From contig CAZDEE010000007.1 of assembly GCA_964504595.1 (NCBI GenBank), forward strand, positions 3,350-67,349: DNA of 64,000 nt. The letters run 5' to 3'. Origin of the DNA: CAG-826 sp964504595 (GTDB taxonomy: Bacteria > Bacillota_I > Bacilli_A > RFN20 > CAG-826). The stretch's first letter is position 1. Every line of letters starts with the position of its first letter. Below the pieces are notes generated by a model. It did no database searches and was not told the DNA's origin. It saw nothing but the letters and a program-made list of their open reading frames with translations. This document shows, one piece after another, positions 41,944-49,115 of this stretch. The translations under genes and the position numbers were made by a program.

Positions 41944-42393
41944 TTATTTCCTTCTCTCTTTGATAAATGTTCTATATAGTTCAAAATCAGAATTCTTATA
42001 TAAATCAGTTAAGGTACAATCTCTGTATACAAATTGAATAACTCTTTTTTGACCATTATCATAATAAATCAAATTAATCATATTCTCTGTAATATTATGT
42101 CCTTCTTCATCATAAAGTGGATTTTTGTATTCATCTCTTATAAATGTGACTGCATGTTGCCAATTTGCTGTTATAACATTAATAATTGTCATCTCATTTT
42201 CCGCATAAGTTGTTAATGTAGCCCTATTTGTAATCGATAAATGTAGTTTTTGTGTTACCTTTCCATCTAAAACAAAATAATAATCACCTAATGTTCCCAT
42301 TTGAAAAATATCTAAAGAAAAAATAAGACATGAAATGATAAAAATAGAACAAACAGCTATAATACTTTTTTTCTTTATTTCTTTTTTATTCAC
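41944..42393 (-). CDS. Small membrane-anchored protein of the polysaccharide operon
   Basis: A 149-residue protein: a Lys-rich cytoplasmic start (MNKKEIKKK), one membrane helix (IIAVCSIFIISCLIFSL), then about 115 extracytoplasmic residues rich in Thr/Asn/Tyr (YYFVLDGKVTQKLHLSI, FVYRDCTLTDLYKN). No known family. It begins with GTG inside the last codons of the upstream gene (8-base overlap) and ends 2 bases before the fusion protein starts. Tight coupling suggests a partner of the polymerase/flippase. Confidence 0.55.
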   Translation of the reverse strand: MNKKEIKKKSIIAVCSIFIISCLIFSLDIFQMGTLGDYYFVLDGKVTQKLHLSITNRATLTTYAENEMTIINVITANWQHAVTFIRDEYKNPLYDEEGHNITENMINLIYYDNGQKRVIQFVYRDCTLTDLYKNSDFELYRTFIKERRK

Positions 42394-44488
42394 TGTAAAA
42401 ACTCATCCCTTTCTTTTTTAAATAATTCTTTATTTTTTTTAATAGCTTTTTTGGCAATATTTTTTTCAAATACCATTTAAAAGTTAATTCAAAACTCTTT
42501 GCAAAGCTAATTCTCTTTCTATCGCCGAAATACAATTGATTTTTAGTCAAAAATCTTCTTGATTTTATTAAAAGTTTGCCTTTTCTTATTGTATCCATAA
42601 AAGGAAAAACTTTTTTGCTAGTCATCGCACATCTATATCCTTTTTGTTCCATCTTATTTGACAAAGATACTTCAAATTGCCATGGATTCAAATCTTCATT
42701 TACCATTTCTTTTAAAACTTCAGTTTTCCAAATACCTGGATACAGATTAACATCATAAACATCTAAAGGATTAATAGTTTTAATTTTTTTATATTTTGTT
42801 TTTTTCTTTCCAGATGGAGTATTAAATAATCTAAAATAATCATAATCTTCACATTTAATTATTTCTAATAATTCATTAATCTTTTTTATCTTTATTGGTT
42901 TTGTCAACAAATAATCATCTAATGTAATCAAAACATATTTTGTCGATATTCTACTCAACGCTTCTTTTATTCTATGAGAAAACTCTTTCTCTTCCCCTGC
43001 AAAAATAAAATGAATATTATCGCGCTTTATCTTTTTATTTTCTTTATCGCTTACTAAATACGTTTCCATATTTCTATTTCCAAAATTATTCTCTAAAAGA
43101 GTAAAATTTGCATCCCATATATCACTAAATGCATCACACGATAAAATTAATAAAGAAATATCAGTAGAATAATTTCTCTCATTATTCTTATTAAAAGCAT
43201 CAATAACTATCGTTTCAAACCTTTTATTATTAATTTCTAATAAATGATTTGTTCTATATGTTTCTTTTGCATTTTTAAGTTTATTATTAATTTCTTCATT
43301 AGAAAAAATAAATGAACGCAAAGATTGTTCTAAATTGTAAGTCTTAGTAATTACACAAGCTGTATCAGTTTTAATTAAATACTGAATAACACCACACTCT
43401 TCTGAGCCAAATGCAATAGTAGGAATTCCAGATGATAAACAATCCGCCACTTTTGTTGATAAAGAATACTTTGTTGTTATTATATCCTTGCTTTTTGTTC
43501 CTTCAACTATAATTAAAAAATCACTTTCTTTAGTTTTTTGAATTACTTCAGAATATGGTATTGAACCAAATAAATTTATCCCTTTACACTTTTTTAAAAT
43601 CTTAAGATATTGATTTTTATTCTCATTAGTATATACATTTATACAAAAATTTTCATTAATCTTTTGCAATGCATGTGCAAGTGAAACTAAAGATTCGTTT
43701 CTGCCATTTCTTATATTACCAAAATATGAAAAAGTTGGTTTATTGCTTATTTGGTATCCAAATTTATCTAACGATAATTCAGAAGAAAGATATATAGTTT
43801 GTCCTTTGCAACCATAAAATTCATTGTATTTATCTCGTATTTTATCGCTTATATAAATAATATCACCAGGATAATCCATAACTTTTTTTATCAGCTTTTT
43901 ATATTTATACCTATAAATATGATATAAAGGCGATAAACTAAAATGATCATTAAAAATATAATCATCTCCTGTTGAAGAAACAATAGGTATATTAAATTTC
44001 TTAGCAACATATAAAGCAATTTCAGGAATAAAAAAATCATCTGAAAAACTTAAAAATATTACTTGTGGACAAAAATCAACTAACCACTCATTAAATTCTT
44101 TTGTAAGCCAATATTTCTTATTCCATAACCATTTTCTCATCAAAAAAACAAATGGTGTTTTGTTACTACCAATTTTATACAATTTGCTAAAAAAAGAACT
44201 TTTAGTTTCTAATTTATTATCCTTCCATTCATCTTGAAGATCCTTATCTTCAAATGAAATGCCTGTTTTAATCTTTTTTGAAAACCTTCTTTTTAGCAAT
44301 CTCTGATCCGTAATTTGAAAAAACTTTCCACAGTGCCCCTTTGTAGGAGTTTTATTTATAGAAAAAACTTGAGCAAGTTTTTCTTTAGGCCAATTATGAA
44401 AATAGGCATCAAAAGCTCTAGAAGTAGCATTTTTATTATAAGGAACCGTCCCCACAATTAAAACTCTGGGTAAATCTTTATTTTCCAT
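42386..44488 (-). CDS. Two-domain glycosyltransferase (GT4-like plus GT-A-like)
   Basis: A 700-residue protein. The first 430 residues or so resemble a GT-B/GT4 enzyme (RVLIVGTVPYNKNATSRAF start, PIVSSTGDDYIFNDHF, FSYFGNIRNGRNESLVSLA, LFGSIPYSEVI, CLSSGIPTIAFGSEECGV). From about 440 a second domain starts DISLLILSCDAFSDIW and has KYVLITLDDYLLT with a candidate metal-binding DD, as in GT-A enzymes. The basic C-terminus (LKKILPKKLLKKIKNYLKKK) suggests membrane association. The longer start at 44,497 overlaps the ribosome site, so 44,488 is used. Two successive transfers by one protein are likely but inferred. Confidence 0.68.
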   Translation of the reverse strand: MENKDLPRVLIVGTVPYNKNATSRAFDAYFHNWPKEKLAQVFSINKTPTKGHCGKFFQITDQRLLKRRFSKKIKTGISFEDKDLQDEWKDNKLETKSSFFSKLYKIGSNKTPFVFLMRKWLWNKKYWLTKEFNEWLVDFCPQVIFLSFSDDFFIPEIALYVAKKFNIPIVSSTGDDYIFNDHFSLSPLYHIYRYKYKKLIKKVMDYPGDIIYISDKIRDKYNEFYGCKGQTIYLSSELSLDKFGYQISNKPTFSYFGNIRNGRNESLVSLAHALQKINENFCINVYTNENKNQYLKILKKCKGINLFGSIPYSEVIQKTKESDFLIIVEGTKSKDIITTKYSLSTKVADCLSSGIPTIAFGSEECGVIQYLIKTDTACVITKTYNLEQSLRSFIFSNEEINNKLKNAKETYRTNHLLEINNKRFETIVIDAFNKNNERNYSTDISLLILSCDAFSDIWDANFTLLENNFGNRNMETYLVSDKENKKIKRDNIHFIFAGEEKEFSHRIKEALSRISTKYVLITLDDYLLTKPIKIKKINELLEIIKCEDYDYFRLFNTPSGKKKTKYKKIKTINPLDVYDVNLYPGIWKTEVLKEMVNEDLNPWQFEVSLSNKMEQKGYRCAMTSKKVFPFMDTIRKGKLLIKSRRFLTKNQLYFGDRKRISFAKSFELTFKWYLKKILPKKLLKKIKNYLKKKGMSFYSE

Positions 44489-44497
44489 ATCATCCAC

Positions 44498-45742
44498 CTA
44501 CCTCATACAATTTCTTCCATCATAAACTATCTTATCTTTCAATAGTTTTCTATCTATATCAACTATCTGTTTCCATTCAGTTAATACCATAATAATATCG
44601 CAATGTTCTAGTACATCTTCTATTCTAGGACAATAATATATTTTATCTTTAAACACTTTAGATAAATCATTTAACGCTACTGGATCATAAGCATAAATAT
44701 TTGCTCTTTCTTCTAGTAGCTTATCAATTATATCTATCGAAGGTGCATCTCTTAAATCATTTGTATTAGGCTTATATGTAACACCTAAGATACCAATATT
44801 AAGATTTTCTAACGAACTAAAATCTTTCTTTAACTTATCTATCAAAATATATCTTTGACTTTCGTTAACATCAATTGTTGATGATACAATTCTTAATTCA
44901 TAACCTGCTTCTGAAGCAAACTTAACCAAAGCCTTTGTATCCTTAGAAAAGCAAGATCCTCCATAACCAATACCCGGATTTAAAAACTTATTACCAATAC
45001 GAGAATCTAATCCCATGCCTAAACGAATATCATTTATATCCGCTCCTAAGATATCACATAAATTAGCTATTTCATTAATGAATGATATCTTTGTCGCCAA
45101 GAATGAATTACAAGCATATTTCATTAATTCAGAGGTTCTTAAATTAGTAATAACATATGGAAGATTAAATGAATCATATATTGCTTTTAATTTTTCTATT
45201 GCTATTTTATCATTTGATCCTATTACAATTCTTGAAGCTTCTAACGTATCTTTTAATGCACTTCCTTGAGATAAGAATTCTGGATTAGAAGCTATATAAA
45301 ACTTAACATCATTAACTAAATGAGATTTTATATATTCTTCAACTTTCTCATTAGTACAAACTGGTACTGTTGATTTAATAACAATCACACATTCTTTGTT
45401 AATATAATTTGCTATTAAATCAGCGGTATTATAGACAAATGATAAATCACAACTTCCATCTTCTTTTTCTGGAGTACCTACACAAATAAATATATAATCA
45501 CAATCATTAAAGGCTAAACAAGCATCAGTAGTAAATGTTAATCGTTCTTTATTTTCACTTAACATCTCTTCTAATTCTGGTTCATAAATAATACATTCAC
45601 CATCATTTAACCTCTTAATCTTTTCTTCATTAATATCTAAACAAGTAACTTTATAGCCTTTATGAGCAAAACAAATAGCGGTTACTAATCCAACGTAACC
45701 TACACCAACAACTGTAATTTTAACTTTACTATTTGTTTGCAT
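44498..45742 (-). CDS. ugd: UDP-glucose 6-dehydrogenase
   Basis: A 414-residue nucleotide-sugar dehydrogenase that oxidises UDP-glucose to UDP-glucuronate with two NAD+. NAD-binding VVGVGYVGLVTAICFA, FICVGTPEKEDGSCD, IKSTVPVCTNE, SNPEFLSQGSALKD, the catalytic Cys in GYGGSCFSKDTKAL, GVTYKPNTNDLRDAPS and the final Rossmann half are present. GAGGT precedes the ATG. Related dehydrogenases act on UDP-GlcNAc or UDP-ManNAc, but the NPEFL and GYGGSCF context favours UDP-Glc. The polysaccharide thus probably contains glucuronate. Confidence 0.92.
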   Translation of the reverse strand: MQTNSKVKITVVGVGYVGLVTAICFAHKGYKVTCLDINEEKIKRLNDGECIIYEPELEEMLSENKERLTFTTDACLAFNDCDYIFICVGTPEKEDGSCDLSFVYNTADLIANYINKECVIVIKSTVPVCTNEKVEEYIKSHLVNDVKFYIASNPEFLSQGSALKDTLEASRIVIGSNDKIAIEKLKAIYDSFNLPYVITNLRTSELMKYACNSFLATKISFINEIANLCDILGADINDIRLGMGLDSRIGNKFLNPGIGYGGSCFSKDTKALVKFASEAGYELRIVSSTIDVNESQRYILIDKLKKDFSSLENLNIGILGVTYKPNTNDLRDAPSIDIIDKLLEERANIYAYDPVALNDLSKVFKDKIYYCPRIEDVLEHCDIIMVLTEWKQIVDIDRKLLKDKIVYDGRNCMR

Positions 45743-45755
45743 ATAATTTTACCTC

Positions 45756-46406
45756 TTATACATTAATTGTTTCTTTTTCTTCAGTATTTTCTTTAACTTT
45801 TTCAACTTCCTTAACTTGTTTTCCTTCGACAATATCTTTGCTAGTAAAAACATTAATTACAGTTTTAAATAAAATTTTAATATCCAAGAATATATTCATC
45901 TTTTTAACATATTCTCCATCAATTTTAGCTTTTTCTTCCACTCCAAGTTCATCACGTCCGGATATTTGAGCTAGCCCTGATAATCCCGGTCTAACCTTAT
46001 TAGCGTCATACTTATCTCGTTCCTCTATTAAATCAAATTGATTCCATAATGCAGGTCTAGGTCCAATAACTGACATATGACCCATTAAAATATTAAACAA
46101 CTGAGGCAACTCATCTATACTTGTTTTCCGAATAAACTTTCCCCATCTAGTAATATAAGCTTCTGGATGCTCTAATAGATGTGTTGCAGAATCTTTCGGT
46201 GCATCTATTTTCATAGACCTAAATTTCCATATTTTAAAAATCTTTTTATTCTTTCCAACTCTTTTTTGCTTAAAAAGCACAGGGCCTTTTGAATCTAGTT
46301 TAATTATAATTGCCACAATAATCATTGGTATTCCTAATACAATAATCGCAATAAAAGAAGCGAATATATCAAAGAATCTTTTCCAAAATAAATAATTTTT
46401 TTTCAT
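45756..46406 (-). CDS. Initiating phosphoglycosyltransferase (bacterial sugar transferase)
   Basis: A 216-residue monotopic phosphoglycosyltransferase of the PglC/WbaP/EpsL family that loads the first sugar-1-phosphate onto undecaprenyl phosphate. N-terminal membrane hairpin (FWKRFFDIFASFIAIIVLGIP), then KRVGKNKKIFKIWKFRSM, the catalytic Asp-Glu dyad in RKTSIDELPQLFNIL, MSVIGPRPAL and RPGLSGLAQISGRDEL. The C-terminus has an extra acidic/Lys tail. It follows the membrane dehydratase by 5 bases; together they resemble PglF-PglC-type starts making a bacillosamine-like first sugar, though no aminotransferase or acetyltransferase is seen here. Confidence 0.93.
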   Translation of the reverse strand: MKKNYLFWKRFFDIFASFIAIIVLGIPMIIVAIIIKLDSKGPVLFKQKRVGKNKKIFKIWKFRSMKIDAPKDSATHLLEHPEAYITRWGKFIRKTSIDELPQLFNILMGHMSVIGPRPALWNQFDLIEERDKYDANKVRPGLSGLAQISGRDELGVEEKAKIDGEYVKKMNIFLDIKILFKTVINVFTSKDIVEGKQVKEVEKVKENTEEKETINV

Positions 46407-46411
46407 TATCT

Positions 46412-48253
46412 CTACACCCCAACCTTATCTCTTTCTGGTTGATGATAAGTTGTTATAACCTTTGCCAATAAATCTTTTACAGTTTGAATATCATCAATTT
46501 CAAACACTTGTGATATAAATTCAATTTCATCTAAAATAGGAGCAATTTCATCTGGCTTTTCAATGAATATCTTTTCATTTGCAGTCTTTATTTGATTATC
46601 CAAATCTAGAAGTAATTCTTCATATATTTTTTCACCTGGACGTAATCCTGTTATTTCAATAGGTATCTCAACATAAGGTTCATATCCAGCTTGTCTAATC
46701 ATTTTTTCCGCTAATGTAATAATTTTTACCGGCTTGCCCATATCCAAAATAAAGATTTCTCCACCTTTTGCATAAACAGCGGATTGTAAAATAAGCCCAA
46801 CCGCCTCAGGAATAGTCATAAAAAATCTTCTCATTTCTAAATCAGTAACAGTTACTGGGCCGCCTTCTTCAATTTGCTTTTTAAAAAGAGGTATAACCGA
46901 GCCATTGCTACCTAAAACATTGCCAAATCTAGTTGCAGAATATTTTGTAGTGTGAGAAAATTCAGAAAAATATTGAATAATCATTTCTGCAAATCTCTTA
47001 GTTGCTCCCATAACATTTGTTGGTCTAACAGCCTTATCTGTAGAAACTAAAACCATTTTTTCAACATTATATTCATGACTCAACTTAGCAATGTTGTATG
47101 TACCAATCACATTAGACCTAATTGCTTCTGTTGGTGAATCTTCCATTAAAGGAACATGTTTATACGCAGCAGCATGAAAAACTAAATTAGGTCTATATAA
47201 TTTAAAAATGTTTTCCATTCTCTCTTCATTATAAGTAGCTCCAATTAATGTAACTAATTTAATATCGCTATGTTCTCTTCTAATTTTTCTTAACAAAAAT
47301 TGTTGAACATCATATACAGCATTTTCATATATATCCAATAAAACAATAGTATTTGGCTTATAATCAAATATTTGTCTAACGAGCTCAGAACCAATCGATC
47401 CTCCCGCTCCTGTAACTAGAACAACTTTATTATTTATAAAATCATTCAACCCATCGTTATCCAATTTAACGGGATCACGTGATAATAATTCATCAATATT
47501 AACATCAACAATTCTATTTTGACTAACTTTTCCCATTTCCGATAACAATGGTAATCTCTTTATCTTTACATCAACATCATGTAATAATTCAAATATTTCT
47601 CTTAATTTATTTTTACTTAAATGCGCTATTGCGATAATAATTTCACTAACATTATATTTTTGGATAATTTCTTTAATATTGCAAATAGGTCCTTCTATTG
47701 GTATTCCAGAAAATAATTGTCCTATTTTTTTAGAATCATCATCTATAAACGCTACAACTTTATTGTGCATATCATCATTATATCGACATTCATCATACAC
47801 AATTTTTGCTCCCGCTCCTGCTCCAACAACAATTGTCCTTTTAGTTTTTAAATTAGAACGGCGTCTATACAATCGTGCGATTCTCTTAACACAACGAACG
47901 CTTACCAATAAAAAAGTTTCTGATAAAATAATTAAAGCTGCAATAATTATATTTATTTTTGAAACGTTTGGAATAAATTGTAACACACTATATCCAATTA
48001 TATCTGTTATGAATGAGAGAATAATTAATTTAAGTGCATCACTTAAACCAAAAATAGAAGTCACCAATCTATATTGTCCAATAATCGCATAAGGAATCGT
48101 TTTAAATAAAACAATGGATATTATAAAAATAATTTCATTTAAACCTAACGAATTACAAGAAATAAATCCTAATATATTCAAAATAAAAATAATCAAAGCG
48201 TCAATGACCACTAATCCTATTGTATTAACAATCTTTTTTATTCTTTCATTCAT
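46412..48253 (-). CDS. Membrane-bound nucleotide-sugar 4,6-dehydratase (CapD/PglF/WbpM family)
   Basis: A 613-residue protein: four N-terminal membrane helices (to about residue 125), a first Rossmann domain (TIVVGAGAGAKIVYDECR), and a second SDR domain from about 275 (VVLVTGAGGSIGSELVRQI, AAAYKHVPLMEDSPTEAIRSNV, VSTDKAVRPTNVMGATKRFAE, RFGNVLGSNGSVIPLF, TGLRPGEKIYEELL). It is the first gene of the operon, with GGGAG eight bases before the ATG. It dehydrates UDP-GlcNAc in characterised homologues. The operon has a second, soluble dehydratase (fnlA), so two different deoxy-sugars are probably made. Confidence 0.93.
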   Translation of the reverse strand: MNERIKKIVNTIGLVVIDALIIFILNILGFISCNSLGLNEIIFIISIVLFKTIPYAIIGQYRLVTSIFGLSDALKLIILSFITDIIGYSVLQFIPNVSKINIIIAALIILSETFLLVSVRCVKRIARLYRRRSNLKTKRTIVVGAGAGAKIVYDECRYNDDMHNKVVAFIDDDSKKIGQLFSGIPIEGPICNIKEIIQKYNVSEIIIAIAHLSKNKLREIFELLHDVDVKIKRLPLLSEMGKVSQNRIVDVNIDELLSRDPVKLDNDGLNDFINNKVVLVTGAGGSIGSELVRQIFDYKPNTIVLLDIYENAVYDVQQFLLRKIRREHSDIKLVTLIGATYNEERMENIFKLYRPNLVFHAAAYKHVPLMEDSPTEAIRSNVIGTYNIAKLSHEYNVEKMVLVSTDKAVRPTNVMGATKRFAEMIIQYFSEFSHTTKYSATRFGNVLGSNGSVIPLFKKQIEEGGPVTVTDLEMRRFFMTIPEAVGLILQSAVYAKGGEIFILDMGKPVKIITLAEKMIRQAGYEPYVEIPIEITGLRPGEKIYEELLLDLDNQIKTANEKIFIEKPDEIAPILDEIEFISQVFEIDDIQTVKDLLAKVITTYHQPERDKVGV

Positions 48254-48278
48254 TCTTTTGCTCCCACAGCTTTAAACC

Positions 48279-48299
48279 TATTATATTATCAATATAATA
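48279..48299. promoter_or_regulatory. Palindromic candidate operator covering the polysaccharide-operon -10
   Basis: Perfect 9-base arms TATTATATT and AATATAATA with a 3-base spacer. The -10 hexamer (48299-48294) lies wholly inside the right arm. It is AT-only apart from the spacer, so chance cannot be excluded. Confidence 0.5.
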
Positions 48300-48322
48300 G
48301 CGGTATTTAAACTTAAAGTCAA
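48294..48322 (-). promoter_or_regulatory. Promoter of the 18-kb polysaccharide operon
   Basis: Minus-strand -35 TTGACT (48322-48317), 17-base spacer, -10 TATTAT (48299-48294), about 40 bases before the first start codon. The remainder of the 354-base divergent region (48,323-48,607) holds an imperfect inverted repeat (48489-48502 with 48539-48552, ATGCCA...TGGCAT) just upstream of the XRE gene. Confidence 0.75.
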
Positions 48323-48607
48323 TTCAAACCAATTCCGTTACCAAAATAAGGAATATCATTTAAAGCCATAAACAATCAACCTCTAATAAGCCTTATTTTA
48401 CGCTATATAACTATCACTTCTGTAATAATATTAATGTAACTATATGTTAAAAAATATATGTGATGATTAGTTTTATTTAATATATTCTATGCCAAGATTA
48501 TTCCAAGAAAATCTTTATTTTAATGAGTTCAAATTCCAAATAATTATGGCATTTTTCGTCTTAATATATTAAAATTAAATATACGAAAGCGAAAGGAAGG
48601 TTGCTCT

Positions 48608-48964
48608 ATGGCGGACACAAGAATTAGAGAAATAAGACTTAGAAAAAACTACGCAATGAAATATATTGCCTACCATATCGGTGTAAGCATTCAAACAATC
48701 AGTAACTGGGAACAAGGTAAAACCGAACCAGATATTAAAAGCTTAGTTAAAATCGCCGATCTATTTAATGTTTCCTTAGACTACCTTTTATATCGTGATG
48801 ATTTTAAACCTCAACTTTCAGCAATACTAAAAGATGTTGAAACAAAATCATCTGAAGAAATTAAATTATTAACAATTTCATTTTTAAGAAAAATCGCCGA
48901 AATGGATATTCCTAAAAAGAAAAAGAAATTACCAGCAAATAACGATAACAATAAAGAAAAATAA
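48608..48964 (+). CDS. XRE-family transcriptional regulator
   Basis: A 118-residue DNA-binding protein. Residues about 5-62 form an HTH_XRE domain: IREIRLRKNYAMKYIAYHIG, VSIQTISNWEQGKTEPDIKS (recognition helix), LVKIADLFNVSLDYLLYRDD. The C-terminal part is helical and ends in a Lys-rich tail. AAAGGAAGG precedes the ATG. It is divergent from the polysaccharide operon and is an obvious candidate to bind the palindrome at that operon's promoter, but this is inference. Confidence 0.88.
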   Translation: MADTRIREIRLRKNYAMKYIAYHIGVSIQTISNWEQGKTEPDIKSLVKIADLFNVSLDYLLYRDDFKPQLSAILKDVETKSSEEIKLLTISFLRKIAEMDIPKKKKKLPANNDNNKEK

Positions 48965-48986
48965 ACTAATTAAATATAACAACTTA

Positions 48987-49008
48987 GGGGACTAAAATCC
49001 CCTTTTTA
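48987..49008 (+). terminator. Terminator of the XRE regulator gene
   Basis: GGGGA (48987-48991) and TCCCC (48998-49002) around a 6-base loop, then T5. Confidence 0.75.
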
Positions 49009-49067
49009 TTTAATTAAAAATCTAAAATAATCACTATTCTTCATACTATTTAACTAACTTAATATAA

Positions 49068-49102
49068 TAAAAAAAGGACAATACGCTACTGTTATCGTCC
49101 TT
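49068..49102 (-). terminator. Terminator of the secreted nuclease gene
   Basis: Minus strand AAGGAC...GTCCTT arms (49102-49097 and 49080-49075 region) with an extra ATA/TAT step, then T7; 14 bases past the stop. Confidence 0.65.
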
Positions 49103-49115
49103 ATTAAACTATAAA

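Noticed and set aside
42386..42393. Frameshift between the two-domain transferase and the small membrane protein
   Set aside because: The 149-residue protein has its own N-terminal membrane anchor and a plausible GTG start, so it is an overlapping gene, not a broken continuation.
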